A stretch of 64,000 bases of DNA from Halorhodospira halophila (lineage in GTDB: Bacteria; Pseudomonadota; Gammaproteobacteria; Nitrococcales; Halorhodospiraceae): NCBI RefSeq assembly GCF_016653405.1, contig NZ_NHSN01000025.1, positions 1 through 64,000 of the forward strand, given 5' to 3'. A program made the position numbers and the translations under genes. How positions within the stretch are numbered: the stretch's first letter is position 1; each line of letters opens with the position of its first letter. The notes under the pieces were generated by a model. That model had not been told where the DNA came from. It saw nothing but the letters and a program-made list of their open reading frames with translations, and searched no databases. Shown here one piece after another: positions 49,007 through 63,726 of the stretch.

Positions 49007-49480
49007 TCAGCGTCCCTGTTCCGCGGTGTCGACGGCATCACCGTCACCTGCCGCCAGCCGCGGTTCGATCCCGCCGAGTACCAGGACCAGCGCAATGGCA
49101 CTGGCCACGAAGTAGAGGCTTTCGGCGGCACGCAGGGCCGAGAGGTACCCGACTTCACCGGCCTGCTCAGTTAAAACCGCCATCGGTGGCCGCACCCAGA
49201 ACTCTCCCACCGCCAGCACGACCGCCAACAGCACCAGCAGCCACAGCCGCCAGTGGGCCGCCAGCGGACGGATCCGGTGGCGCAACTGTGTCGGTATCAG
49301 CAGCGCGGCACACACCAGGGCGATCCAAGCCACCAGGCCGGTGATCTCGCCGACCAACGCCGCCGCCTGGGCGGTGTCCTCCAGCGTGCGAAACAGCAAT
49401 GGCGAGACGATGTAGCCGACGCTCCACAGCGCGCCGGCCAGCATCGTCAGCGCCACCCGCTCGGCCGCGCGGATCAGCAC
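49007..49480 (-). CDS. DUF4149-type integral membrane protein
   Basis: A 157-residue membrane protein with about four helices (TMLAGALWSVGYIVSPLLF, LVAWIALVCAALLIP, LWLLVLLAVVLAVGEFWV and SLYFVASAIALVLVLGG). The short helices and the greA-proximal location between greA and yhbY match the DUF4149 family as I remember it; its function is unknown. The GTG at 49480 has GGAGG 4 nt upstream and was preferred over the longer frame to 49522. Convergent with yhbY. Confidence 0.8.
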   Translation of the reverse strand: MLIRAAERVALTMLAGALWSVGYIVSPLLFRTLEDTAQAAALVGEITGLVAWIALVCAALLIPTQLRHRIRPLAAHWRLWLLVLLAVVLAVGEFWVRPPMAVLTEQAGEVGYLSALRAAESLYFVASAIALVLVLGGIEPRLAAGDGDAVDTAEQGR

Positions 49481-49522
49481 CGCACCTCCACCGCCGGGCC
49501 GCTGCGGGCAAGCTGCCCGCAC

Positions 49523-49995
49523 CTACTCATAGCGGACCTCGACGATCTCATAGGTCCGCTCACCGCCCGGGGCCTGCACCACGGCCTCGTCACCCTCCTC
49601 CTTGCCGATCAGCGCGCGGGCGATGGGCGAGTTGACCGAGATGAGGTGCTGCTTGATGTCCGCCTCGTCCTCGCCAACGATCTGATAGCTGACCGTCTCC
49701 TCGGTGTCGGTGTCCTCGAGCGCCACGGTCGCCCCGAAGACGATCTTCGGGGCCGCCTGCACCGTCGCCGGGTCAATGATCTGGGCGTTGGACAGTTTGC
49801 CCTCGATCTCCTGGATACGGCCCTCAATAAAACTCTGCTGCTCGCGCGCGGCGTGATACTCGGCGTTCTCTTTTAGGTCGCCGTGTTCCCTCGCCTCGGC
49901 AATCGCCTGGATGACCCGCGGGCGATCCTCGTGCTTGAGCCGCTGAAGCTCCTCACGCAGCTTCTCTGCGCCACGAACCGTCAACGGTATCTTGC

Positions 49996-49999
<4 letters not shown>
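49523..49999 (-). CDS. greA: Transcription elongation factor GreA
   Basis: Rescues backtracked RNA polymerase by stimulating transcript cleavage. The 158 residues have the N-terminal coiled coil with the acidic tip [15 protein letters not shown] near residue 42, and a C-terminal FKBP-like domain ([20 protein letters not shown]). The ATG at 49999 overlaps the carB stop by 4 nt (ATGA), so carA-carB-greA form one unit. Confidence 0.97.
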
Positions 50000-53217
<3,218 letters not shown>

Positions 53218-53277
53218 GATTCCAGAGTGCTCGGGGTCCAGTGGTCGGCGGTCGCCTGTGATGCGGCTGCGCAGTGC

Positions 53278-54417
53278 TCAGTCACGCTCCATTATCTCGA
53301 CGAAGCGCTGGAACAGCGGACGCATGTCGTGGGGACCGGGGCTTGCCTCCGGGTGGCCCTGGAAGCTGAAGGCAGGCACGTCGGTGCGCCGGATACCCTG
53401 TAGCGAGCCGTCGAACAGCGAGCGGTGCGTCGCCTCCAGGTGGTCGGGAAGGCTGCCCTCGTCCACCGCGAAGCCGTGGTTCTGGCTGGAGATCAGCACC
53501 TGCCCGGAGGCCAGGTCGATCACCGGGTGATTGGCACCGTGGTGGCCGAATTTCATCTTCTCGGTCCGCGCCCCGCTGGCCAGCCCCAGCAGCTGATGGC
53601 CCAGGCAGATGCCGAAGGTCGGGATGCGATGCTCCTCCAAGAGCTCGCGGATGGTCGCCACCGCGTAGTCCATCGGCTCCGGGTCACCCGGCCCGTTGGA
53701 GAAGAACAAGCCGTCCGGCTGCAGCTTGAGGACATCCGCAGCCCCGGTCCGCGCCGGTACCACCGTGACCCGGCAGTCGGCGTCGACCAGCAGGCGCAGG
53801 ATCTGCTGCTTGATCCCGTAATCGAAAGCCACCACGTGGTATCGCCCCGACTCACCGCGCTCCGCCGCATCGGCAAGACCATCGTCCAGGGTCCAGGTCC
53901 CGCGCTGCCACGGCCGACGGGTCTTGGTGCCCGCCTCGCCGGCCAGGTCACGGCCACTCATGCCGCCGTAGCCCTGGGCCTGAGCCAGCGCCCAGGCCTC
54001 GTCCAGCGACTCGCCGGCGACCAGGCAACCACCCTGGGCTCCGCCCTCGCGGAGGCGGCGGGTTAGCTTGCGGGTATCGATCCCGGAAATCGCCACCACC
54101 CCCTGGTCACGCAGCCAGGCCGTCAGCCCCTTCTCGGCACGCCAGTTGCTGGCCCGCGGCGGCACATCGCGCACCACCAGCCCCGCCAGCCGAGCGCGGT
54201 CGTCCTCGCGGTCGACGCTGTTGATGCCGGTGTTGCCGATGTGGGGGTAGGTCAGGGTCACGATCTGACCGGCGTAGGACGGGTCGGTGGCGATCTCCTG
54301 GTAACCCGTCATCGCGGTATTGAAGACCACCTCGCCGGTGACGGCCCCGTCGGCGCCCACCGCCTCGCCGTGGAAAACCGTACCGTCCTGGAGGACGAGC
54401 AGTGCTGGCCGGGTCAA
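53278..54417 (-). CDS. carA: Carbamoyl-phosphate synthase small subunit (glutaminase)
   Basis: Hydrolyses glutamine and feeds ammonia to CarB. The 379 residues end with a class I amidotransferase domain with the nucleophile in [13 protein letters not shown] and the His-Glu pair in [13 protein letters not shown]. The start is TTG at 54417, chosen because GGGGAGG lies 5 nt upstream and the product then begins with the normal [14 protein letters not shown]. The longer frame to 54516 runs through a terminator hairpin and was rejected. Confidence 0.96.
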   Translation of the reverse strand: MTRPALLVLQDGTVFHGEAVGADGAVTGEVVFNTAMTGYQEIATDPSYAGQIVTLTYPHIGNTGINSVDREDDRARLAGLVVRDVPPRASNWRAEKGLTAWLRDQGVVAISGIDTRKLTRRLREGGAQGGCLVAGESLDEAWALAQAQGYGGMSGRDLAGEAGTKTRRPWQRGTWTLDDGLADAAERGESGRYHVVAFDYGIKQQILRLLVDADCRVTVVPARTGAADVLKLQPDGLFFSNGPGDPEPMDYAVATIRELLEEHRIPTFGICLGHQLLGLASGARTEKMKFGHHGANHPVIDLASGQVLISSQNHGFAVDEGSLPDHLEATHRSLFDGSLQGIRRTDVPAFSFQGHPEASPGPHDMRPLFQRFVEIMERD

Positions 54418-54484
54418 CGCAGCCTCCCCTGTCTGGAGCTCAACGGCCCCGCCCGGACAAGCCACGGACGGGGTGCGGGCATGC

Positions 54485-54511
54485 AAAAAACGGGAGGGTT
54501 TACCCCTCCCG
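54485..54511 (-). terminator. Intrinsic terminator after cysH
   Basis: On the minus strand CGGGAGGG, a 5-nt loop and CCCTCCCG form an 8-bp stem followed by six T (54485-54490 in plus coordinates). It lies about 72 nt after the cysH stop and upstream of carA, separating the two transcripts. Confidence 0.85.
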
Positions 54512-54582
54512 TCCATGGAATCGCCAAACCGCGCCCTCCGGCGCGTAGACGCCGGTATTCTACCGGGGCCAGCGGTGATCTG

Positions 54583-55344
54583 TCACGGCTTTGCGGCGCA
54601 TTTCAACCACCCGGTCGCCCCCGCCGGAGCCCGGTGCAGGCCGCACTCGCGCTGACCCGATGCCTCCCACCACCACCGCCCGGCGCGGGCATCCTCACCC
54701 GGAGCAACCGGCCGGGTACACGGCGCACACCCGATACTGCGATACCCTTGATCGTAGAGTTCGTTGTACGGCACACGGCGGCTGCGCAGGTAGGCCCATA
54801 CATCGTCCTCACGCCACTCCGCCAGCGGGTTGACCTTCACTAGGCCGTGGTGCTCGTCGAACCCCTCAACGACCACCTCCTGGCGGGAGACGGCCTGGGC
54901 GCGGCGCATCCCGGTCAGCCAGGCACGCTGCCCAGCCAGGGCGCGCTGCAGCGGCGCCACCTTCCGGGCATGGCAGCACGCCCGCCGGGCCTCGATGCCA
55001 TGGTAGAACCCGTTGGCGCCGTAATGCGCCACAAAACCCTCCACCTCAGCCGGATTGGGGAAGTAGGTGCGCACCACCGGGCCGTAACGCTCCAGCACCT
55101 GCTGCTGCAGTGCGTAAGTCTCCGCCGGCAGCCGCCCGGTATCCAGGGTAAAGACCCCGATCCCCGGCGCGTGCCCGCGGATCAGGTCCAGCAGCACCAT
55201 GTCCTCGGCGCTGAAGCTGGAGGCCAGCGCCGCGGGCAGCAGCTCGCCCTCGACCCGCTCCAGGACCTGCACGGCCTGACAAACCCGCGCCCTGAGCGCC
55301 GGCGCCAAGTCCCGCTCGACAGATACTGCTCGGGATTCGCTCAT
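54583..55344 (-). CDS. cysH: Assimilatory adenylyl-sulfate (APS) reductase
   Basis: Reduces APS to sulfite with thioredoxin in assimilatory sulfate reduction. The 253-residue product has SSFSAEDMVLLDLI, the PP-loop family signature, and two iron-sulfur cysteine pairs, RRACCHARKVAPL near residue 121 and GCAPCTRPV near residue 206, that distinguish APS reductases from PAPS reductases. The catalytic Cys is in RECGLH near the C-terminus. The symbol cysH is used for both types. It is divergent from the ABC exporter across 245 nt, in which I find no convincing promoter. Confidence 0.94.
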   Translation of the reverse strand: MSESRAVSVERDLAPALRARVCQAVQVLERVEGELLPAALASSFSAEDMVLLDLIRGHAPGIGVFTLDTGRLPAETYALQQQVLERYGPVVRTYFPNPAEVEGFVAHYGANGFYHGIEARRACCHARKVAPLQRALAGQRAWLTGMRRAQAVSRQEVVVEGFDEHHGLVKVNPLAEWREDDVWAYLRSRRVPYNELYDQGYRSIGCAPCTRPVAPGEDARAGRWWWEASGQRECGLHRAPAGATGWLKCAAKP

Positions 55345-55589
55345 CGATCTGCCTCCCCGTCTGTTCCCGCCTTGATCCGGACGAGCCGACCGCCCCAGAC
55401 GCTGCGGCGGGCCTCACCGGCGTCTGCACCCTTGCTCACCCTAGGCGCCTCTGCCGGCGGCGTGAAATACGGATTCGGCATTTTGTTACCACAGCCCGGC
55501 ATATCCCCCCGCGGCATCCCGACCGCCCTACAAAAAAACCGGCACACCCCCTACCATGAGAGGTTTCTCCATGAACCCGAGGACACCCT

Positions 55590-56552
55590 TTGACCGCCCT
55601 AGCCGTCTCCGACCTGACCAAGACCTACGCCGGGGGGCATATCGCGCTGCACGGCATCAATCTGACCGTCGACGCGGGCGCTTTCTTCGGGCTGCTGGGA
55701 CCCAACGGGGCGGGCAAATCCACCCTCATCGGGATCGTCTCGACGCTGGTCAACAAGAGCGGCGGGACGGTACGCGTCTTTGGCCACGACCTGGACCGCG
55801 ACCCCTGGGCGGTCAAGTCTTCCATCGGCCTGGTCCCGCAGGAGTTCAACTTCAACACCTTCGAGACCGTGGAGCAGATCGTGGTCAACCAGGCCGGCTA
55901 CTACGGTATCCCGCGCCGGTTAGCCCGCCAGCGTGCCGAGCACTACCTCCATAGCCTGGGCCTGTGGGAACGGCGTGAGACCGTCTCGCGCACGCTCTCC
56001 GGCGGGATGAAACGCCGGCTGATGATCGCCCGGGCGCTGATGCACGAACCGCAGCTTCTGATCCTCGACGAGCCCACCGCCGGCGTGGACATCGAGCTGC
56101 GCCGCTCCATGTGGGACTTCCTGCGCCACATCAACGACCAGGGCACCACCATCATCCTCACCACGCACTACCTCGAGGAGGCCGAGAGCCTCTGCAAGGA
56201 CATCGCCATCATTGATGATGGACGGATCATCGAGAACACCGACGTCAAGAGCCTGCTCCAGCGCCTGTCCACCCACGCCTTCCTGCTCGACGTCGATCGG
56301 GTCCCCCGGCCGCTGCCGCAGCTGGACGACTTCGCCCTGCGCCAGGTTGATGACTACGTCCTGGAAGCGGAGGTGCCGCGCGGCCGAGCTCTGACTGACC
56401 TGTTCGCCGCCCTCTCCAAGCACGGGATCACGGTCAGCAGCATGCGCAACAAGTCGAACCGCCTCGAGGAACTTTTCCTGCGCCTGGTAGAGAGCAGCGA
56501 CCCGGCTCCGGTGACGCCGGACAACGCCGATAGGCAGGAGGTCGTCTCTTGA
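55590..56552 (+). CDS. yadG: YadG-type ABC exporter ATPase
   Basis: The ATPase half of an ABC-2-type exporter of unknown substrate. The 320 residues show Walker A GLLGPNGAGKSTLIG, Q-loop LVPQEFNFNTFETV, signature LSGGMKRRLMIARAL, Walker B LLILDEPTAGVDIELRRSMW and H-loop TTHYLEEAE, all close to E. coli YadG, followed by a 100-residue C-terminal extension. The start is TTG at 55590 with GAGGA about 8 nt upstream. It overlaps the permease gene by 4 nt. Confidence 0.92.
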   Translation: MTALAVSDLTKTYAGGHIALHGINLTVDAGAFFGLLGPNGAGKSTLIGIVSTLVNKSGGTVRVFGHDLDRDPWAVKSSIGLVPQEFNFNTFETVEQIVVNQAGYYGIPRRLARQRAEHYLHSLGLWERRETVSRTLSGGMKRRLMIARALMHEPQLLILDEPTAGVDIELRRSMWDFLRHINDQGTTIILTTHYLEEAESLCKDIAIIDDGRIIENTDVKSLLQRLSTHAFLLDVDRVPRPLPQLDDFALRQVDDYVLEAEVPRGRALTDLFAALSKHGITVSSMRNKSNRLEELFLRLVESSDPAPVTPDNADRQEVVS

Positions 56553-57373
56553 ACCGGCCCCAGGGATCCCCGCGCCGCTACGGCAGCCAGGGTACGCCGT
56601 CGCGAACCCGCGCCGCCCTGGTCTCGCTGCAGACCATTGTCTACAAGGAGACCCACCGCTATCTGCGGATCTGGATCCAGACCCTGGTGCCGCCGGCGAT
56701 CACCATGACCCTCTACTTCGTGATCTTCGGCGCCCTGATCGGCGAACGGGTCGGCGAGATGGAGGGCTACCGATACATGGAGTACATCGCCCCCGGCATC
56801 ATCATGCTGGCGGTGATCACCAACTCCTACAACAACGTGGTTTCGTCGTTCTTCGGCGCCAAGTTCCAGCGCCACATCGAGGAGATGCTGGTCTCGCCGA
56901 CACCCAACATCGTCATCCTGCTGGGCTATGTCGCCGGAGGTGTGGGGCGCGGGCTGTTCACCGGCGCGATCGTCACCGCCGTGGCGCTGATGTTCACCTC
57001 CCTGCCCATCCACAACTGGGCAATCACCATCTCGGTGGTGGTCCTGACCGCGGTGCTGTTCTCCATCGGCGGCTTCATCAACGCCATCTACGCGCGCAAG
57101 TTCGACGACATCGCCATCATCCCCACGTTTGTTCTGACCCCGCTGACCTACCTCGGCGGCGTGTTCTACTCGATTTCGCTGCTGCCGGAGTTCTGGCAGG
57201 GGGTGTCGCTGGCCAACCCAATCCTCTACATGGTCAACGCCTTCCGCTACGGCATCCTCGGCTCGGCCGACGTCCACATCGCCGTGTCGTACGCGATGAT
57301 GCTCGCCTTCATCGCGGCCTTCGGCGGGTTTGCCCTCTATCTGCTAAACCGGGGGACAGGGCTGCGCTCCTGA
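56549..57373 (+). CDS. yadH: YadH-type ABC-2 permease
   Basis: The membrane partner of the upstream ATPase, 274 residues with about six helices. LRIWIQTLVPPAITMTLYFV begins the first membrane segment, and the ABC-2 signature region PLTYLGGVFYSISLLPEFWQ and LANPILYMVNAFRYG lie in the last third. The start is TTG at 56549, inside a TTGA overlap with the ATPase stop, with AGGAGG upstream. The extra 25 N-terminal residues are basic. The substrate is unknown. Confidence 0.9.
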   Translation: MNRPQGSPRRYGSQGTPSRTRAALVSLQTIVYKETHRYLRIWIQTLVPPAITMTLYFVIFGALIGERVGEMEGYRYMEYIAPGIIMLAVITNSYNNVVSSFFGAKFQRHIEEMLVSPTPNIVILLGYVAGGVGRGLFTGAIVTAVALMFTSLPIHNWAITISVVVLTAVLFSIGGFINAIYARKFDDIAIIPTFVLTPLTYLGGVFYSISLLPEFWQGVSLANPILYMVNAFRYGILGSADVHIAVSYAMMLAFIAAFGGFALYLLNRGTGLRS

Positions 57374-57412
57374 TCCGTAGCCCGTGCATTCGCACCATCC
57401 GAGGGAGCTCTC

Positions 57413-58738
57413 ATGGAACCGGCCCACAGCCCGCTGCTGACCGACCTCTACCAGCTGACCATGGTCGACAGCTACCTCCAGCAGGGCATGGACGCCCCGG
57501 CCTCCTTCGAGCTGTTCAGCCGCAAGCTGCCCCCGGGGCGCGGTTTCTACATCGCCGCGGGCATCGAGGCAGTGGTCGACTGGCTGACGGAGATGCGCTT
57601 TGGCGACGCGGAGCTGGACTGGATCCGGACCTGCGGACACTTCCGCGCCGGCTTGGCCGAAGAACTGGCACAGCTGCGCTTTACCGGTCACGTCGAGGCC
57701 GTGCCGGACGGCACCATCCTCTTCCCCCAGGAGCCGATCCTGCGTGTGACCGCCCCGCTGCCCGAGGCCCAGCTGATCGAGAGCCGGGTCATGAACCTAG
57801 TCCACCTGCACAGCCTGCTCACCAGCAAGGCCGCCCGCGCGGTACTGGCCGCCGGGGGCGGCAGCCTGGTGGACTTCGGCATGCGCCGCGCCCACGGCGC
57901 CGAGGCCGCCATGGCCGCTGCACGCAGCACCTGGATCGCCGGCTACGCCGGCACCGCCACCTGTCTGGCCGGCGCCCGGTACGACATCCCCACCGTGGGC
58001 ACAATGGCCCACTCCTACGTGCTCGCCTTCGACCGCGAGATCGACGCCTTCCGCGCCTTCGCCACCGCCCATCCGCGGAACGTGGTGCTGCTGATCGACA
58101 CCTACGACACCGCCGACGGGGCTCGGAAGACGGTCCAGCTTGCCCGGGAGGGCCACCCCGTCCACGGCGTGCGCATCGACAGCGGCGACCTCGGGGCCGA
58201 AGCCAGACGCGTGCGCCGCATCCTGGACGAGGGTGGGCTGGAGCAGGTGCGCATCCTGGTCAGCGGTGACCTGGATGAGTATGCCATCGCCCGCCTGCGC
58301 GCCGACGCAGCCCCCATCGACGGTTTCGGCCTGGGCACACGGATGGACACCGCCGCCGATCAGCCCCACCTGGACATGGCGTACAAGCTACAGGAGTATC
58401 GCGGCGTTGCCCGGCGCAAACGCTCCGTGGGGAAGATGCACTGGCCGGGCCGCAAGCAGGTCCGGCGGCGCTTCGTCGATGGTGTGGCCGCCGGCGACAC
58501 CCTCTGCCTGGCCGAGGAGGAGCTGCCCGGGGCGCCATTGCTCACCGAAGTCATGGACGGCGGCCAGCGTACCCGCTCCCCGGAGGGCACCGCCGCCATC
58601 CGCGAGCGGGTGCGGGAGGGGCTCGCCGCCCTGCCCGAGGCCTGCCGCGCGCTGGAGGCGGAGCCGGACCTCTACCCTGTGGAGGTCTCCACCCGGCTGC
58701 GCGCCTGCGCCGAGGCCACGGACCGCCAGCGCCACTAG
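57413..58738 (+). CDS. pncB: Nicotinate phosphoribosyltransferase
   Basis: Makes nicotinate mononucleotide from nicotinate and PRPP in the Preiss-Handler route; with nicotinamidase (17594-18244) it completes NAD salvage. The 441 residues show LLTDLYQLTMVDSYLQQGM at the N-terminus, the autophosphorylated-His region GTMAHSYVLAF near residue 198, DTYDTADGARK and RIDSGDLGAEARR, and GFGLGTRMDT near the PRPP site. GAGGGAG lies 8 nt before the ATG. Its TAG stop forms a CTAG shared with the convergent H-NS-like gene. Confidence 0.95.
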   Translation: MEPAHSPLLTDLYQLTMVDSYLQQGMDAPASFELFSRKLPPGRGFYIAAGIEAVVDWLTEMRFGDAELDWIRTCGHFRAGLAEELAQLRFTGHVEAVPDGTILFPQEPILRVTAPLPEAQLIESRVMNLVHLHSLLTSKAARAVLAAGGGSLVDFGMRRAHGAEAAMAAARSTWIAGYAGTATCLAGARYDIPTVGTMAHSYVLAFDREIDAFRAFATAHPRNVVLLIDTYDTADGARKTVQLAREGHPVHGVRIDSGDLGAEARRVRRILDEGGLEQVRILVSGDLDEYAIARLRADAAPIDGFGLGTRMDTAADQPHLDMAYKLQEYRGVARRKRSVGKMHWPGRKQVRRRFVDGVAAGDTLCLAEEELPGAPLLTEVMDGGQRTRSPEGTAAIRERVREGLAALPEACRALEAEPDLYPVEVSTRLRACAEATDRQRH

Positions 58739-58926
58739 CCGGAGTCCCCCGTCCCGCGCATGCCCTCAAGCAGATCGCTGAGGGCGAATCCGTAGCGCTC
58801 GGCGATGGCTTTCAGCTCGCGCCGCGCCTGGACGATGTTCTCCCGGCGACGGCGCTCGATCTCGCGTTCCACATCCTTGCGCAGGTCGCGCAACTGCTCC
58901 ACCGAGTACCTGGACAGATCCTCCAT
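58735..58926 (-). CDS. H-NS-like oligomerisation-domain protein lacking the DNA-binding domain
   Basis: A 63-residue, largely helical and strongly charged protein. It resembles the N-terminal oligomerisation half of H-NS-family proteins: SVEQLRDLRKDVEREIERRR, then RELKAIAERYGFALSDLLEG. The C-terminal domain with the AT-hook-like GRGRKP-type motif is absent because the frame stops at a CTAG shared with pncB. The ATG at 58926 has AGGGAG 4 nt upstream, so it looks like a genuine short gene rather than an artefact. It could be a dominant-negative or adaptor partner of a full H-NS; that is inference. Alternative: an unrelated short coiled-coil protein. Confidence 0.7.
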   Translation of the reverse strand: MEDLSRYSVEQLRDLRKDVEREIERRRRENIVQARRELKAIAERYGFALSDLLEGMRGTGDSG

Positions 58927-58954
58927 CACGCTCCCTTTCGGCCCGATACGCCCA

Positions 58955-59560
58955 TCACGGATTGAGCAGGAAATGGCTCCAGCCGTCCGGTCGGTGCTCG
59001 TATCGCTCGCGCTGATGCAGGCGTCCGTCACCGGCCGACCAGAGTTCGATACTGGACGGGATTATACGGTAACCGGACCAGTGCGGGGGACGCGGCACCC
59101 GCTCCGGGAAGCGCGACTCGACCTCCTCCAGGCGGGCCTCCAGCTCGTGACGGCTGGCCAGCGGGTCGGACTGATGCGAGGCCCACGCTCCCAGCTGGCT
59201 GAGCCGCTCCCGCTGCGCCCAGTAGTGGTCCGCCTCACTCGCACTCACCGCTGCTACCACGCCGCGAATCTCGACCTGCTCGTAGAGGGGCTGGAAATGG
59301 AAGCACAGCGCCGCGCGGGGATTGGCCGCCAGGTGCTGCCCCTTGCGGCTGTTGCGATTGGTGTAGAACACGGCGCCCTGGTGGTCCAGCTGTTTGAGCA
59401 ACACCGTCCGCGCCGCCGGCCAGCCGTCGGGGCCGACCGTCGCCAGAACGCCGGCGGTAGGCTCCGGCAGGTCCGTGGCCCGGGCCCGCTCCAGCACCTG
59501 GTGCACCCGGCTCAGCGCCTCCTGGTAGATCGTGTCCGAATCCATCCCCGGTTCACTCAT
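58955..59560 (-). CDS. pdxH: Pyridoxamine/pyridoxine 5'-phosphate oxidase
   Basis: An FMN enzyme that makes the active cofactor pyridoxal 5'-phosphate. The 201-residue product matches Pdx[56 protein letters not shown], and the C-terminal WRSHFL-type ending (GWSHFLLNP with RYEHRPDG). The ATG at 59560 overlaps the nfeD stop by 8 nt. Confidence 0.95.
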   Translation of the reverse strand: MSEPGMDSDTIYQEALSRVHQVLERARATDLPEPTAGVLATVGPDGWPAARTVLLKQLDHQGAVFYTNRNSRKGQHLAANPRAALCFHFQPLYEQVEIRGVVAAVSASEADHYWAQRERLSQLGAWASHQSDPLASRHELEARLEEVESRFPERVPRPPHWSGYRIIPSSIELWSAGDGRLHQRERYEHRPDGWSHFLLNP

Positions 59561-61001
59561 TGGGTTCGACCCTCAACGTCAGTCCCTCCTTGCTGACCAC
59601 CCGCACCCGCTGACCGCTACGCACCGGGCGGACCGCCACGGCATTCCAGCGCTCGCCGGCGTAGCGCACATGGCCCGTGGCATCGAAAGCCTCCTCGGCG
59701 ATGGCCTCGGCATCGATCAGCTCATCGGCCCCGCCGAGCTTCGGCCGTCGCCACGCCCGAGCGGCCATGGTGGCCACCCCGGTGAAGACGATCAGGCTAG
59801 CGACCGTAAACCCGGCGATCAGGCCGATCGAGACCTGGAAGGCCTCGAGATCGGTATCGAACAGCATGATCGAACCGAGCACAAAGGCAACGGCTCCACC
59901 GATGCCCATGATCCCGAAACTGGGCATGAACGCCTCGGCGATCATGAAGGCGATCCCCAGCCCGATCAGCCCCAACCCGGCGTAGGTGATCGGCAGGGCC
60001 TGGAAGGCGTAAAGCGCCAGCAGCAGGCTGATGCCGCCGAGCACCCCCGGCACCAGGGAGCCGGGATTGATCAGCTCGAAGATGATGCCGTAGATCCCGA
60101 CCAGCATCAGGATATAGGCCACGTTGGGATTGGTGATCACCGCCAGCAGGCGGTTGCGCCAATCCGGCTCGAGCAGCTCCACCTCCAGACCGGCGGTCTC
60201 GATGGCGCGCTCGCCCACCGGGAACTTGACCACCATGCCGTCGGCCTTGGCGAGGAGTTCGTCCACGTCCTCGGCGACAAAGTCGATCACCCCCAGCTCG
60301 GCCGCCTCGCTGGCCGAGGCGCTCACCGACTCGCGCACCGCCTTCTCCGCCCACTCGGCGTTGCGCCCGCGCAGCTCGGCCAGGCCCTTGATGTAGGAGA
60401 CCGCGTCCTCAATGATCTTGCGCTCCATGGCATCCGGGCGCTCGTCCGCCCGCTCTTCCGCCGGCTCGTCCTCGTCGCGGGCTTCCTCGTCGTCGTCCTC
60501 GCCGAGCAGATCCTGGAGTTCGTCGAAGCCCTCGCCGTCGCGCTCCTCGTCGTCCCCGCCGGGGAAGATCCCACCACCGCCACCGCCGATCTGCACCGGC
60601 GTGGCCGCACCCAGGTTGGTTGCCGGCGCCATGGCCGCAACATGGGAGGCGTAGAGGATGTAGGTCCCGGCACTCGCCGCCCGGGAACCACTGGGCGCGA
60701 CATAGGTGGCCACGGGGATTTCGCTGGCGAGGATCTCGCTGATGATGTCGCGCATGGCGTCATCGAGGCCGCCCGGGGTGTTCATGCGCAGGATGACCAG
60801 CCTGGCGCCGCGCTCCTGCGCCTCGGCGAGGCCGCGGACGATATAGTCGGTGGTTGCCGGGCCGATGGGCCCCTTGACCTCGAGCATCAGCGCCGTACCG
60901 GCCGCTTCCTCATCGGCGTCCGGCGTTGTCTCGGCACTGCCCAGCGGCACGGCCGAGAGGAAGTAGGCGAGCAGGACGGCAAGCAGACGTCGAATCCACA
61001 T
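59553..61001 (-). CDS. NfeD-type membrane serine protease (ClpP-like) with acidic insert
   Basis: A 482-residue membrane protein of the long NfeD type. A signal peptide ([18 protein letters not shown]) is followed by a ClpP/SppA-like domain with the catalytic Ser in [11 protein letters not shown] (Ser110) and Lys in [12 protein letters not shown] (Lys195). About five helices (residues 280-400) and a C-terminal OB-fold ([14 protein letters not shown]) follow. A Gly-rich then very acidic stretch (about 138-190) separates Ser and Lys by 85 residues, against 41 in the archaeal enzyme PH1510. No SPFH/stomatin partner gene is adjacent on either side. The ATG at 61001 has GGAGG upstream. Confidence 0.88.
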   Translation of the reverse strand: MWIRRLLAVLLAYFLSAVPLGSAETTPDADEEAAGTALMLEVKGPIGPATTDYIVRGLAEAQERGARLVILRMNTPGGLDDAMRDIISEILASEIPVATYVAPSGSRAASAGTYILYASHVAAMAPATNLGAATPVQIGGGGGGIFPGGDDEERDGEGFDELQDLLGEDDDEEARDEDEPAEERADERPDAMERKIIEDAVSYIKGLAELRGRNAEWAEKAVRESVSASASEAAELGVIDFVAEDVDELLAKADGMVVKFPVGERAIETAGLEVELLEPDWRNRLLAVITNPNVAYILMLVGIYGIIFELINPGSLVPGVLGGISLLLALYAFQALPITYAGLGLIGLGIAFMIAEAFMPSFGIMGIGGAVAFVLGSIMLFDTDLEAFQVSIGLIAGFTVASLIVFTGVATMAARAWRRPKLGGADELIDAEAIAEEAFDATGHVRYAGERWNAVAVRPVRSGQRVRVVSKEGLTLRVEPNE

Positions 61002-61022
61002 GGCCAGGCACACCTCCAGAAA

Positions 61023-61050
61023 GCGGCGAGGGCCGACAAGCCCTCGCCGC
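61023..61050 (-). terminator. Hairpin between adk and the NfeD gene
   Basis: On the minus strand GCGGCGAGGG, an 8-nt loop and CCCTCGCCGC form a perfect 10-bp stem followed by only TTTC, just after the adk stop and directly before the nfeD Shine-Dalgarno. It could be a weak terminator that reduces read-through, or a processing signal. Confidence 0.6.
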
Positions 61051-61058
61051 CTGTCCGA

Positions 61059-63722
<2,664 letters not shown>

Positions 63723-63726
<4 letters not shown>

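Noticed and set aside
54418-54516. Longer carA start at 54516
   Set aside because: The extension runs through the cysH terminator hairpin and is not like CarA; the TTG at 54417 has a strong ribosome-binding site.
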